From: Doris montereyensis
Taxonomy: Eukaryota; Mollusca; Gastropoda; Nudibranchia; Dorididae
Length of the DNA: 64,000 nucleotides
Reading direction: 5' to 3'
Assembly (NCBI GenBank): GCA_037039925.1
Contig: JAXRKP010000367.1
Location: forward strand, 76,001-140,000
Of the stretch, positions 42,958 to 54,900 are shown piece by piece (the stretch's first letter is position 1; every line of letters starts with the position of its first letter). The notes under the pieces are model-generated. The model was not told where the DNA came from, made no database searches, and worked only from the letters and a program-made list of their open reading frames with translations. A program made the position numbers and the translations under genes.

Positions 42958-45900
42958 AATCTAGTGTCACTGGGAGGTAACTCATTCAACCTGGCCCTTC
43001 ACTATCTAGTGTACTTATTCAACCTGGCCCTTCACAAATCTAGTGTCATTGGGAGGTGTCAGTGTCATTGGGAGGTAACTTATTCAACCTGGCCCTTCAC
43101 AAATCTAGTGTCATTGGGAGGTAACTTATTCAACCTGGCCCTTCACTATCTAGTGTCATTGGGAGGTAACTTATTCAACCTGGCCCTTCACTATCTAGTG
43201 TCATTGGGAGGTAACTTATTCAACCTGGTCACTGGGAGGTAACAAATCTAGTGTCATTCAACCTGGCCCTTCACTATCTAGTGTCACTGGGAGGTAACTC
43301 TATTCAACCTGGCCCTTCACTATCTAGTGTCATTGGGAGGTAACTTATTCAACCTGGCCCTTCACAAATCTAGTGTCATTGGGAGGTAACTTATTCAACC
43401 TGGCCCTTCACTATCTAGTGTCATTGGGAGGTAACTTATTCAACCTGGCCCTTCACAAATCTAGTGTCATTGGGAGGCCCTTCACTAATCTAATGTCATT
43501 GGGATTCAACCTGGCCCTTCACTATCTAGTGTCATTGGGAGGTAACTTATTCAACCTGGCCCTTCACAAATCTAGTGTCACTGGGAGGTAACTTATTCAA
43601 CCTGGCCCTTCACAAATCTAGTGTCATTGGGAGGTAACTTATTCAACCTGGCCCTTCACTATCTAGTGTCATTGGGAGGTAACTCATTCAACCTGGCCCT
43701 TCACATCTAGTGTCATCTCATTGGGAGGTAACTCATTCAACCTGGCCCTTCATCTAGTGTCACTGGGAGGTAACTCATTCAACCTGGCCCTTCACTATCT
43801 AGTGTCACTGGGCCCTTCACTATCTAGTGTAACTTATTCAACCTGGCCCTTCACCATCTAGTGTCATTGGGAGGTAACTTATTTAACCTGGCCCTTCAAA
43901 TCTGGCCCTTCACTATCTAGTGTCATTGGGAGGTAACTCATTCAACCTGGCCCTTCACTATCTAGTGTCACTGGGAGGTAACTCATTCAACCTGGTAATC
44001 TAGTGTCATTGGGAGGTAACTCATTCAACCTGGCCCTTCACTATCTAGTGTCATTGGGAGGTAACTCATTCAACCTGGCCCTTCACTATCTAGTGTCTGG
44101 GAGGTAACTTATTCAACCTGGCCCTTCACAAATCTAGTGTCTAGTGTCATTGGGAGGTAACTTATTCAACCTGGCCCTTCACTATCTAGTGTCATTGGGA
44201 GGTAACTTATTCAACCTGGCCCTTCACAAATCTAGTGTCATTGGGAGGTAACTCATTCAACCTGGCCCTTCACAAATCTAGTGTCATTGGGAGGTAACTT
44301 ATTCAACCTGGCCCTTCACTATCTAGTGTCATTGGGAGGTAACTCATTCAACCTGGCCCTTCACTATCTAGTGTCATTGGGAGGTAACTCATTCAACCTG
44401 GCCCTTCACTATCTAGTGTCATTGGGAGGTAACTCATTCAACCTGGCCCTTCACTATCTAGTGTCATTGGGAGGTAACTCATTCAACCTGGCCCTTCACT
44501 ATCTAGTGTCATTGGGAGGTAACTCATTCAACCTGGCCCTTCACTATCTAGTGTCATTGGGAGGTAACTCATTCAACCTGGCCCTTCACTATCTAGTGTC
44601 ATTGGGAGGTAACTTATTCAACCTGGCCCTTCACTATCTAGTGTCATTGGGAGGTAACTTATTCAACCTGGCCCTTCACTATCTAGTGTCATTGGGAGGT
44701 AACTCATTCAACCTGGCCCTTCACAAATCTAGTGTCACTGGGAGGTAACTTATTCAACCCCTTCACAAATCTAGTGTCACTGGGAGGTAACTCATTCAAC
44801 CTGGCCCTTCACTATCTAGTGTCATTGGGAGGTAACTCATTCAACCTGGCCCTTCACAATCTAGTGTCATTGGGAGGTAACTTATTCAACCTGGCCCTTC
44901 ACTATCTAGTGTCACTGGGAGGTAACTTCACTATCTAGTGTCATTGGGAGGTAACTTATTCAACCTGGCCCTTCACTATCTAGTGTCATTGGGAGGTAAC
45001 TCATTCAACCTGGCCCTTCACAAATCTAGTGTCATTGGGAGGTAACTCATTCAACCTGACCCTTCACTATCTAGTGTCATTGGGAGGTAACTCATTCAAC
45101 CTGGCCCTTTCATCAGTGTCAATCTATCATTGGGAGGTAACTCATTCAACCTGGCACTTCACAATCTAGTGTCATTGGGAGGTAACTCATTCAACCTGGC
45201 ACTTCACAAATCTAGTGTCATTGGGAGGTAACTCATTCAACCTGGCCCTTCACTATCTAGTGTCATTGGGAGGTAACTTATTCAACCTGGCACTTCACTA
45301 TCTAGTGTCATTGGGAGGTAACTCATTCAACCTGGCCCTTCACTATCTAGTGTAACCTATTCACTGGCACTTCACTATCTAGGATTGGGAGGTAACTTAT
45401 TCAACCTGGCCCTTCACTATCTAGTGTCATTGGGAGGTAACTCATTCAACCTGGCCCTTCACTATCTAGTGTCATTGGGAGGTAACTCATTCAACCTGGC
45501 CCTTCACAAATCTAGTGTCATTGGGAGGTAACTTATTCAACCTGGCCCTTCACTATCTAGTGTCATTGGGAGGTAACTTATTCAACCTGGCCCTTCACAA
45601 ATCTAGTGTCATTGGGAGGTAACTCATTCAACCTGGCACTTCACTATCTAGTGTCACTGGGAGGTAACTCATTCAACCTGGCTATCTTCACTGGGAGGTA
45701 ATCTAGTGCACTTCACAAATCTAGTGCACTCACTGGGAGGTAACTCATTCAACCTGGCACTTCACTATCTAGTGTCATTGGGAGGTAACTCATTCAACCT
45801 GGCCCTTCACTATCTAGTGTCACTGGGAGGTAACTTATTCAACCTGGCACTTCACTATCTAGTGTCACTTGGAGGTAACTCATTCAACCTGGCCCTTCAC

Positions 45901-47560
45901 AATCTAGTGTCATTGGGAGGTAACTCATTCAAGCCCTTCACTATCTAGTGTCATTGGGAAATCTAGTGTCTATCTACTGGGAGGTAACTCATTCAACCTG
46001 GCCCTTCACTATCTAGTGTCATTGGGAGGTAACTTATTCAACCTGGCCCTTCACTATCTAGTGTCATTGGGAGGTAACTTATTCAACCTGGCCCTTCACT
46101 ATCTAGTGTCATTGGGAGGTAACTCATTCAACCTGGCACTTCACTATCTAGTGTCATTGGGAGGTAACTCATTCAACCTGGCCCTTCACTATCTAGTGTC
46201 ATTGGGAGGTAAGTGTCTCATTCAACCTGGCACTTCACTATCTAGTGTCATTGGGAGGTAACTCATTCAACCTGGCCCTTCACTATCTAGTGTCATTGGG
46301 AGGTAACTTATTCAACCTGGCCCTTCACTATCTAGTGTCATTGGGAGGTAACTTATTCAACCTGGCCCTTCACTATCTAGTGTCATTGGGAGGTAACTTA
46401 TTCAACCTGGCCCTTCACTAATCTAATGTCATTGGGAGGTAACTCATTCAACCTTCATCTAATGGGAGGTAACTTATTCAACCTGGCCCTTCACTATCTA
46501 ATGTCATTGGGAGGTAACTTATTCAACCTGGCCCTTCACTATCTAGTGTCACACAAAACCTGGCCCTTCTCTATTCTGAGTGACCACCGCACTTCACTAT
46601 CTAGTGGGAGGTAAATTCAATGCCCTTCACTATCTAGTGTTTGTAACTTATTCAACCACCTTCACAAATCTAGTGTCACTGGGAGGTAACTTATTCAACC
46701 TGGCCCTTCACTATCTAAGTGTCATGGGAGGTAACTTATTCAACCTGGCCCTTCAAAACTGCTGTGTATGTGGGAGGTAACTCATTTAAAATGGTGAAAC
46801 TTATTCAACCTGGCCCTTCACTATCTAGTGTCACTGGGAGGTAACTTATTCAACCTGGCCCTTCACTATCTAGTGTCACTAACTTATTCTCCCTTCACTA
46901 TCTAGTGTCCTTATTCACTCAATCTAGTGTCATGGGAGGTGACTTATTCCAACCTGGTCACTATCTAGATGTTGCGTGACATTCAACCTCACTTCACTAT
47001 CTAGTGTCACCAACTTATTGCACCCCTGGGAGGTAACTTATTCAACCTGGCCCTTCACTATCTAGTGTCATTGGGAGGTAAATCCCTGCTTCACAAATCT
47101 GAGTCATTGGGAGGTAACTATTCAACCTGGCCCTTCAATCTAGTGTCATTGGGAGGTAACTTATTCAACCTGGCCCTTCACTATCTAGTGTCATTGACAT
47201 TCAACTGGCCCTTGATTGTCATTGGGAGGTAACTTATTCAACCTGGCCCTTCAAAGTGTCATTGGAGGTAACTCATTTCCTTCACTATCTAGTGTCATTG
47301 TAACTCATTCAACCTGGCCCTTCACTATCTAGTGTCACTGGGAGGTAACTTATTCAACCTGGCCCTTCACTATCTAGTGTCATTGGGAGGTAACTTATTC
47401 AACCTGGCACTTCACTATCTAGTGTCATTGGGAGGTAACTTATTCAACCTGGCCCTTCACTATCTAGTGTCATTGGGAGGAACTTATTTAACCTGGCCCT
47501 TCAATCTAGTGTCATTGGGAGGTAACTTATTCAACCTGGCCCTTCACTATCTATTGCATT
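42958..47560. repeat. 4.6 kb satellite, 45-bp unit, about 100 copies
   Basis: Unit tgtcattgggaggtaactca followed by ttcaacctggcccttcactatctag. The central part (44281-44740) is almost perfectly regular. The right third (46430-47560) is badly broken, with patches of flanking sequence mixed in. The 15-codon period keeps plus frames open for up to 155 codons. Confidence 0.97.
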
Positions 47561-48216
47561 GTGTCAGAGCATGCAGAAATTGGCCCTTCACTGTGTTGCT
47601 GGAATTCAACCTGGCTAATGTCATTGTATTCAATTCATAATCTATCATTGAAACGTTTCACTATCTCACAAAATCTATTCTGATGACCACACGCTGAGCT
47701 ACAAATGTTTTTGCCTTTACACAAAGTCTAGTAATAATAATAAAAACTAGTATGTACTTCTATTAAAATGGTGAAAGATGTATACACAGCTTCCACTCTC
47801 TCCCATCTTCCCCACTAACTGCATGGGATTTTGTGACAGCTATCACCAAGGCCAGCTGCTCTAATTCCTGAGTAGGATATGTTTCAAACGAGATGTCAAA
47901 AAGTTTAATTACACTGTTGATTGTAATATAATAGAGAGAACAGTAAAAAAAGAGAAGGATGCGTGCATAGTATGAGTGTGGACAGGCTTATTACACGGGG
48001 AAATTTTGATCAATCGGAGCGTGCTGTATTGCAGAGCATGCAGAAATTGTTGTGTTGCTGGAATGGGTGTATTCATAGTTATATTGAAACGTTTCACAAT
48101 CTTAGACACTGAGATTAATGCTGCACAAAAGCTAGTGGCACATAAAAAAAAGAAAGCTAAATAAGATTTTGGCATTACATCTTTCCTGAAAGATCAGAGT
48201 AATCAAATTAATTATT

Positions 48217-48289
48217 GTATGAGAGAGAACAGAGAGAAGGAGGGAGAGGGACGGAAGGGGGAGAAGAAGCAGGGAGGGGTGGGGAAGAG

Positions 48290-48320
<31 letters not shown>

Positions 48321-48371
48321 GAGGGAGGGAGAGGAGAGAGAGAGGAGGGAGAGGAGGGGGAGGGAGGGAGG

Positions 48372-48430
<59 letters not shown>

Positions 48431-48560
48431 GAGAGGAAGAGAGAGAGAGACAGACAGACAGACAGAGACAGACATGCAGAGCGAGACAGACACAGAGAGA
48501 GACAAACAGAGAGAGAGACACAGAGAGAGAAAGACAGATAGATAGATAGAAAAACAGAGA
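48217..48560. repeat. GA-rich polypurine tract
   Basis: Imperfect GAGA/GGGA followed by GACAGA units; 344 bp, with open frames in several phases that are artefacts. It lies just downstream of the USP stop codon. Confidence 0.95.
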
Positions 48561-48730
48561 GAGAGACAGAAATTTAAGGAAGACAGAAAACAAAGACAGA
48601 TAGACAGAGACAAAATTAGATTCAGGGAAAACATTCCAAATGTCCAACAGATTAAAAATCACTTTACCCTGTTTCTGAATTATTTATGTTTTCTATCTAC
48701 GTGAGAATGTCTTGAATTCTAGCGTCTTTT

Positions 48731-48967
48731 CTATGTCTCCATGTGATCAACTTCCTGTTCCTGGTCATGGCTGCGATTATCCCGACAAACCAACACAGGC
48801 ACATGAGCGTGGTGAAGAACATAATCACTTACACTTCCCAGGAGAGTACGCCGAAATGTTCCCAAGCCACGGGTTCCCAGCACGATGAGTTCTGCTTTCT
48901 CTTCCTTTGCCGCAGAGACGATGCATTCTCCGCACTTTCCTGCCAGATTTTTTACTTTACCACCAAG
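48731..48967 (-). CDS. USP last exon with nucleotide-binding motif
   Basis: The acceptor is cttttgtttccag; 79 codons including TAG. It encodes LGGKVKNLAGKCGECIVSAA, then LIVLGTRGLGTFRRTLLGSV and SDYVLHHAHVPVLVCR. The glycine motif for ATP-type USPs is complete. The tail after VLVCR is hydrophilic (Asp/Glu/His) and short. Confidence 0.9.
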   Translation of the reverse strand, partial: LGGKVKNLAGKCGECIVSAAKEEKAELIVLGTRGLGTFRRTLLGSVSDYVLHHAHVPVLVCRDNRSHDQEQEVDHMET

Positions 48968-51900
48968 CTGGAAACAAAAGTAAACACGTAAAAACGTAAA
49001 CTCTTAAAGTGCTACATGAGTTAGTCACGTACATAATAGAATTTGTTTGGTTGCAATCTACTCTGTCCACTATAAGGAGGATGGTGGCGTCTGTGGACAA
49101 GCGGCTAGGCTGCTGGACTGGGGATCATGAGGTCCCGGGTTTGAATCCCAGCAAAGCCAGGCCCGACATTGTGTTCCTTGAGAAAGACACGTAATACGCA
49201 TTTCCTCCATTTGACCCAGGTGCAAATGGGTACAAGCACTAGTTTAGGAGTAAAAACCTGCATCCGACTAGCGTCCTGTCCAGCTGGTGATTATTATCAT
49301 CTGTTCCGCTTCACGCTACAGAAACTGGGACAAGCTCTGCCTCTATTTGCCGTAATTGGCCATGAAGGAACTTTAGTTACTTTACTTACTACCAGGGGGA
49401 CTCGGAAATCCGGAGTAAAGGTGTAGACTTTTCAACCCAAACGTTGTGCATTCAAGTCCCAGAGGCGTTTAACAAAAATTCTGGACTTTTATAAAATAGT
49501 AAAAACAACCCCATTGGTCAAAGTAGGTCCATCTGCACCTAGTCCCATCAGAAGAGGACGGTAAAAAGGAGGTCCCCTGTGCTGACTACAACACTCGGTA
49601 CACATTAAAGATCCCTTGGCATCAACAGCTAAGGTGATATCTGGGTTTTTGGTAGGATTTTAAATTTTGCCCGGACTCCCCTGTAACAGCCAAAGGATCT
49701 ATAACGTGCACAGATGTGTTGTGAATCTGCTCACAGGACCTCCTTTTTATCGTCCATCTCCAATAGGACTAGGTGTCGATCCACCTACCTGGGCCCAGGG
49801 GGGTAGATTTTGCTCGAAAAAATTTGAGAATATTTTTCAACCATCAGTGGGGATCAAACCCACTACCTATTAGTTGAGAGCCGGACACCTTTGCTGTGTT
49901 CTCTAAATTTTAAACCTTGATTTGTATATTTTATATTGGATATGAGGTTGATGGGGCACATTAAATTATTATCTACCGAGTCCCCTTTCAAGAGAAAAAG
50001 AAGCAAAAGTCGGATTCAGGCACAACTATTTCATTACTCGATTATTTCTGCTCATGCATTTCTTCAAACATTCCCGACTGAATAGTAATATCTTCTTCCT
50101 TTTTCTGGTCTGGGTCTGGGTCAATACGTCGAAGAGCCTGGCAGTATAGATTCAATGGGAGAGAAAGCGTTGATTCACTAGTCCCACTGATGAAAGTACG
50201 CAAGCATGGTACTGATTGTCCAGAGAGTTCCATTCAATTGCTATTTTGGGGATATATATATTCATCGTAAATGTGTACAGTAGCTTTCCAAATCTACTCA
50301 CAAAAATTCAATCAACTAAATTTGTCCCATTTTGGGCAAAAGTGACTTTCTCGGGACCCACTCCTCCCTTAAAATAAATCCTCACCTTCTTTGATCTCAG
50401 TTTCTGGGCATACTTTTCGATAAGAGCTTTCATTTTTCTTTCCTCTTCCTCCACGAGTTGTCTCACAACCACAGGATCTGATAAAGCAGCTGGAGAAATT
50501 AAGGAAATATATATTTTAATTGTTTTAAAGCAGCAACATGCCAAATTGGTCTTCCAGGTCAAAGTCATTCCAAACCTTCAGTAGTAAGACATGTTAACAT
50601 GACCTTCATTTAAAACAAAAGATAAAGATGGATTTGTAGTCTGTATACCTGCACAAGTACAGGTTCGCCAATTGTCATTATTTACTTCCCAGCAGGCCAT
50701 TTTATTAAGTCCTTCTCAACTCCCTGGGGAAAATACAGTACAACAGCCTGTTATGGCACTTTGTACTAACACTCTGACAAGATTTTTCTACGTATGGCCA
50801 GGTACTCATTCATACCTGATTTGAGTGAGGAAAGCAAGAGTGAAGTATTTTTCCTAAGATTATAACGTTGTGAAAAAACACCTGAGCCAGCCCTTGGTTT
50901 TGAACCAGTGTTGTCGTGATTACAAAATCACACAACGCTACGGTTTCACTACAACGCCTCTTAAACAACTGTCTTTGGTTAGAAAGGAAAAGACTATTTG
51001 TGATATCTTACAATCAACTAAAGCTAATTTTATGAACAAGGAATAAAACTTATTATTCACATGCTAATATGACATTTGACCCACAATTGCTTAGCAGTTT
51101 TTGTCCATTCAACACTTTCAACAGAAAGAGAAGTTTTCTTAAAATAAAAGCAAATGTTTTTTTTATCATAGATTCTCTTCATTTTTTATTATTATTATTT
51201 AGTTATTGCAAAAACGCCCTTTTGGAGATTGCTACTATCTATATATAAAGCTGAATATCTCTAACTTTGACCGCTTATAACTCAGGAACCACAGTACCCA
51301 CAACCTCTATATTTTGTATGTAGATTTCAAATAGCCTGGCTTAGGTTCATAGTGAATAAGCTTTTGCATTAAATCAGTATTTTACTTGATTGGAATAAGA
51401 TTGTTTTGCCTGTGATCCATTAAACTTTTTATTATTCCTAGATCTAATTTCTCGATTTCCAGTCATTACAATAAAAATCCTGCACAACTTCAATATCAAG
51501 GACTACGTAAGAAGCTAGCGTAACTTCAGTATTGAGGACTACGTAAGAAGCTAGCGTAACTTCAGTATTGAGGACTACGTAAGAAGCTAGTGTAACTTCA
51601 GTATTGAGGACTACGTAAGAAGCTAGCGTAACTTCAGTATCGAGGGCTACGTGAGAAGCCAGCGTAACTTCAGTATCAAGGGCTACGTAAAAGCTAGAGT
51701 AACTTCAGTATCGAGGGCTTCGTAAGAAGCCAGCGTAACTTCAGTATCAAGGGTTATGTAAGAAACCAGCGTAACTTCAGTATCGAGTGCTACGTAAGAA
51801 GCCAGCGTAACTTCAGTATCGAGGGCTACGTAAGAAGCCAGCGTAACTTCAGTATCGAGGGCTACGTAAGAAGCTAGCGTAACTTCAGTATCAAGGGTTA

Positions 51901-54900
51901 TGTAAGAAACCAGCGTAACTTCAGTATTGAGGGCTACGTAAGAAGCCAGCGTAACTTCAGTATCGAGGGCTACGTAAGAAGCTAGCGTAACTTCAGTATC
52001 GAGGGCTACGTAAGAAGCCAGCGTAACTTCAGTATCAAGGGCTACGTAAGAAGTCAGCGTAACTTCAGTATCGAGTACTTATTTGATATCACCTGTAACC
52101 AAATACAATGGTTTCTGAGTTAACTGCAGTTAAAGTTCAAGAGAGTCAGCTTTATAATAAAGACAAATCACAAACCAACAATATTTACGGGCATGCTTGT
52201 TTACGATATTATTATATTCTTATAGCTTCAAAGCACTTACGGGCTCGAACCAACGACGAGTATTCAGATACATGGACGAGGATGATATTGTCTTCTCCAA
52301 GATGGACGTGGTTAATATAAACTGGAAAGGGCAAAGGAGAATTCCAAGAATATGCAAATATATGAATGAGAAGATGACATGAGTGCAAAATTAATAAATT
52401 GTAAGCGCTGTAAAGTTGTAAAGAGTATGAGGTCACAGATGGTGGCACATATTATGTATTTATAACAAATGATGGCTTTAAAAAATAACAACATACAGTG
52501 GAACCTGCTTAACCCTTACGTTGCCGTGTTCGACTATAGCCGAAACTTCTGATTGACATTCGTATTGCCGACTTCGACTGTAGTCGAAACTTGACCAGCT
52601 CCACTAAAAAGGCTGAATATCAAATAAAGCAAAGTAAATTGTTATGTAGAGTAGTTTCTCGTCCATCGCAATAGACTGCTGCTACTGCATGATTTTTTCT
52701 GTTCAAAATTTGCCAATTTGACCCGGATTTGACCTATTTTTTCCAAGTTGTTTACATCGGTAACCTTGAAATCGTGGTTTTCGATGGTGAACATGAATCT
52801 CATTCTGATGAGGTTAGAGTTGAAGATAGAGATGATCCATGGTGCACCGAATATGATAAAGGTGTTGAAGAGCTTATTGACTCTGATAGTGATGACGAAA
52901 TGTATGAGGTTCTTCAGGAGAGAGCACAAGTAAAAAAGGGCCTGGCACGGTAAATATTTGAAAATTAGAGACATATATTATACACAACTACAAAAAACAC
53001 AAGAATAGAAAATTTAAATAGACAGGACAACTCAGCAAAATAAATTTTTAAAGTTTTAATTATTGTTTTCGTGTCATTTTTATATATTTTTTCTTAATAT
53101 TTACATTATTTGTATGTTTGTCATGCAACATGAATAATTGTTTTTTTCCCCATTATTATCTAATTCTTCCCTTTATCTGTCTTCCTCACACTACAATACA
53201 CTCCACAAATCATGACTAGACCATAATATGCTTCACAATGGTGTATTTTGTAACCATAAACTGTCATTTTCACTGAGATATGACCAAAAAAAAAACAAAG
53301 TGTCAAAGCCCAAGATGGCTGCCATGGTCACATGACGGCATTTAGATACTTTTGAATATTTATGCTTGTAGCACAATCTATCGTTAGTATGTCCTGAAAG
53401 TTTCATTTGAATGTCTATTAGAAATTAGAAATTTTTTCCTGATATGAGTCACTTCTAAGGATTTCAGCCAAAATGGGTGGCAATGGCAAAAGACGTCCGG
53501 TGTAAAATGGGTGACAATGGCAAAGACATCTGGTGTAAAATGGGTGACAATGGCAAAGACGTCCAGTGTAAAATTGGTGGCAATGACCGGTGTAAAATGA
53601 GTGACAATGGCAAAGACATCCAGTGTAAAATTGGTGGCAATGACCGGTGTAAAATGGGTGACAATGGCAAAGACGTCCAGTGTAAAATGGGTGGCAATGA
53701 CAAAAGACGTCCAGTGTAAAATGGGTAGCAATGACCGTGTAAATGAGTGACAATGGCAAAGACGTCCGGTGTAAAATGGGTGACAATGGCAAAGACGTCC
53801 AGTGTAAAATGGGTGGCAATGACCGGTGTAAAATGGGTGACAATGGCAAAGACGTCCAGTGTAAAATGGGTGGCAATGACCGGTGTAAAATGGGTGACAA
53901 TGGCAAAGACGTCCGGTGTAAAATGGGTGACAATGGCAAAAGACGTCCAGTTTAAAATGGGTGGCAATGACCGTGTAAAATGAGTGACAATGGCAAAGAC
54001 GTCCGGTGTAAAATGGGTGACAATGGCAAAGACGTCCGGTGTAAAATGAGTGACAATGGCAAAAAAGACGTCCGGTGTAAAATGGGTGGCAATGGCAAAG
54101 ACGTCCGGTGTAAAATGAGTGACAATGGCAAAGTCGTCCAGTGTAAAATGGGTGACAATGGCAAAGACGTCCGGTGTAAAGTGGATGGCAATGGCAAAGA
54201 CGCCCAGTGTAAAATGGGTGGCAATGGCAAAGACGTCCGGTGTAAAATGGGTGGCAATGGCAAAGACGTCTGGTGTAAAATGAGGGACAATGGCAAAGAC
54301 GTCCGGTGTAAATGGGTGGCAATGACCCGTGTAAAATGGGTGGCAATGGCAAAGACGTCCGGTGTAAAATGGGTGGCAATGACCGGTGTAAAATGGTGGC
54401 AATGACCGGTGTAAAATGGGTGACAATGGCAAAGACGTCTGGTGTGAAATGGGTGGCAATGGCAAAGACGTCCGGTGTAAAGTGGGTGACAATGGCAAAG
54501 ATGTCCGTGTAAAATGGGTGGCAATGGCAAAGACGTCCAGTGTAAAATGGGTGGCAATGGCAAAGACGTCGGTGTAAAATGAGTGACAATGGCAAAAGAC
54601 GTCCGGTGTAAAATGGGTGGCAATGGCAAAGGCGCCCGGTGTAAAATGGGTGGCAATGGCAAAGACGTCCGGTGTAAAATGGGTGGCAATGGCAAAGACG
54701 TCCGGTGTAAAATGGGTGGCAATGGCAAAGACGTCCGGTGTAAAATGGGTGGCAATGACCGATTGTAAAATGGGTGGCAATGACCGTGTAAAATGGGTGA
54801 CAATGGCAAAGACGTCTGGTGTGAAATGGGTGGCAATGGCAAAAGACGTCCGGTGTAAAGTGGGTGACAATGGCAAAGACATCCGGTGTAAAATGGGTGA

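Noticed and set aside
44281..44748. 155-codon plus-strand open frame with repeated SLGGNSFNLALHYLV
   Set aside because: It is the 45-bp satellite read in one phase; the same peptide recurs in many broken frames along the array.
48132..48662. 176-codon Leu/Ser-rich minus frame and 108-codon Arg/Glu-rich plus frames
   Set aside because: Readings of the GA-rich polypurine tract; no independent coding signal.
50042..50233. 63-codon minus-strand open frame in the last USP intron
   Set aside because: Plausible composition, but it lies between two good USP exons, ends in a stop, and has no matching acceptor or phase. It could be an unproven alternative 3' exon.
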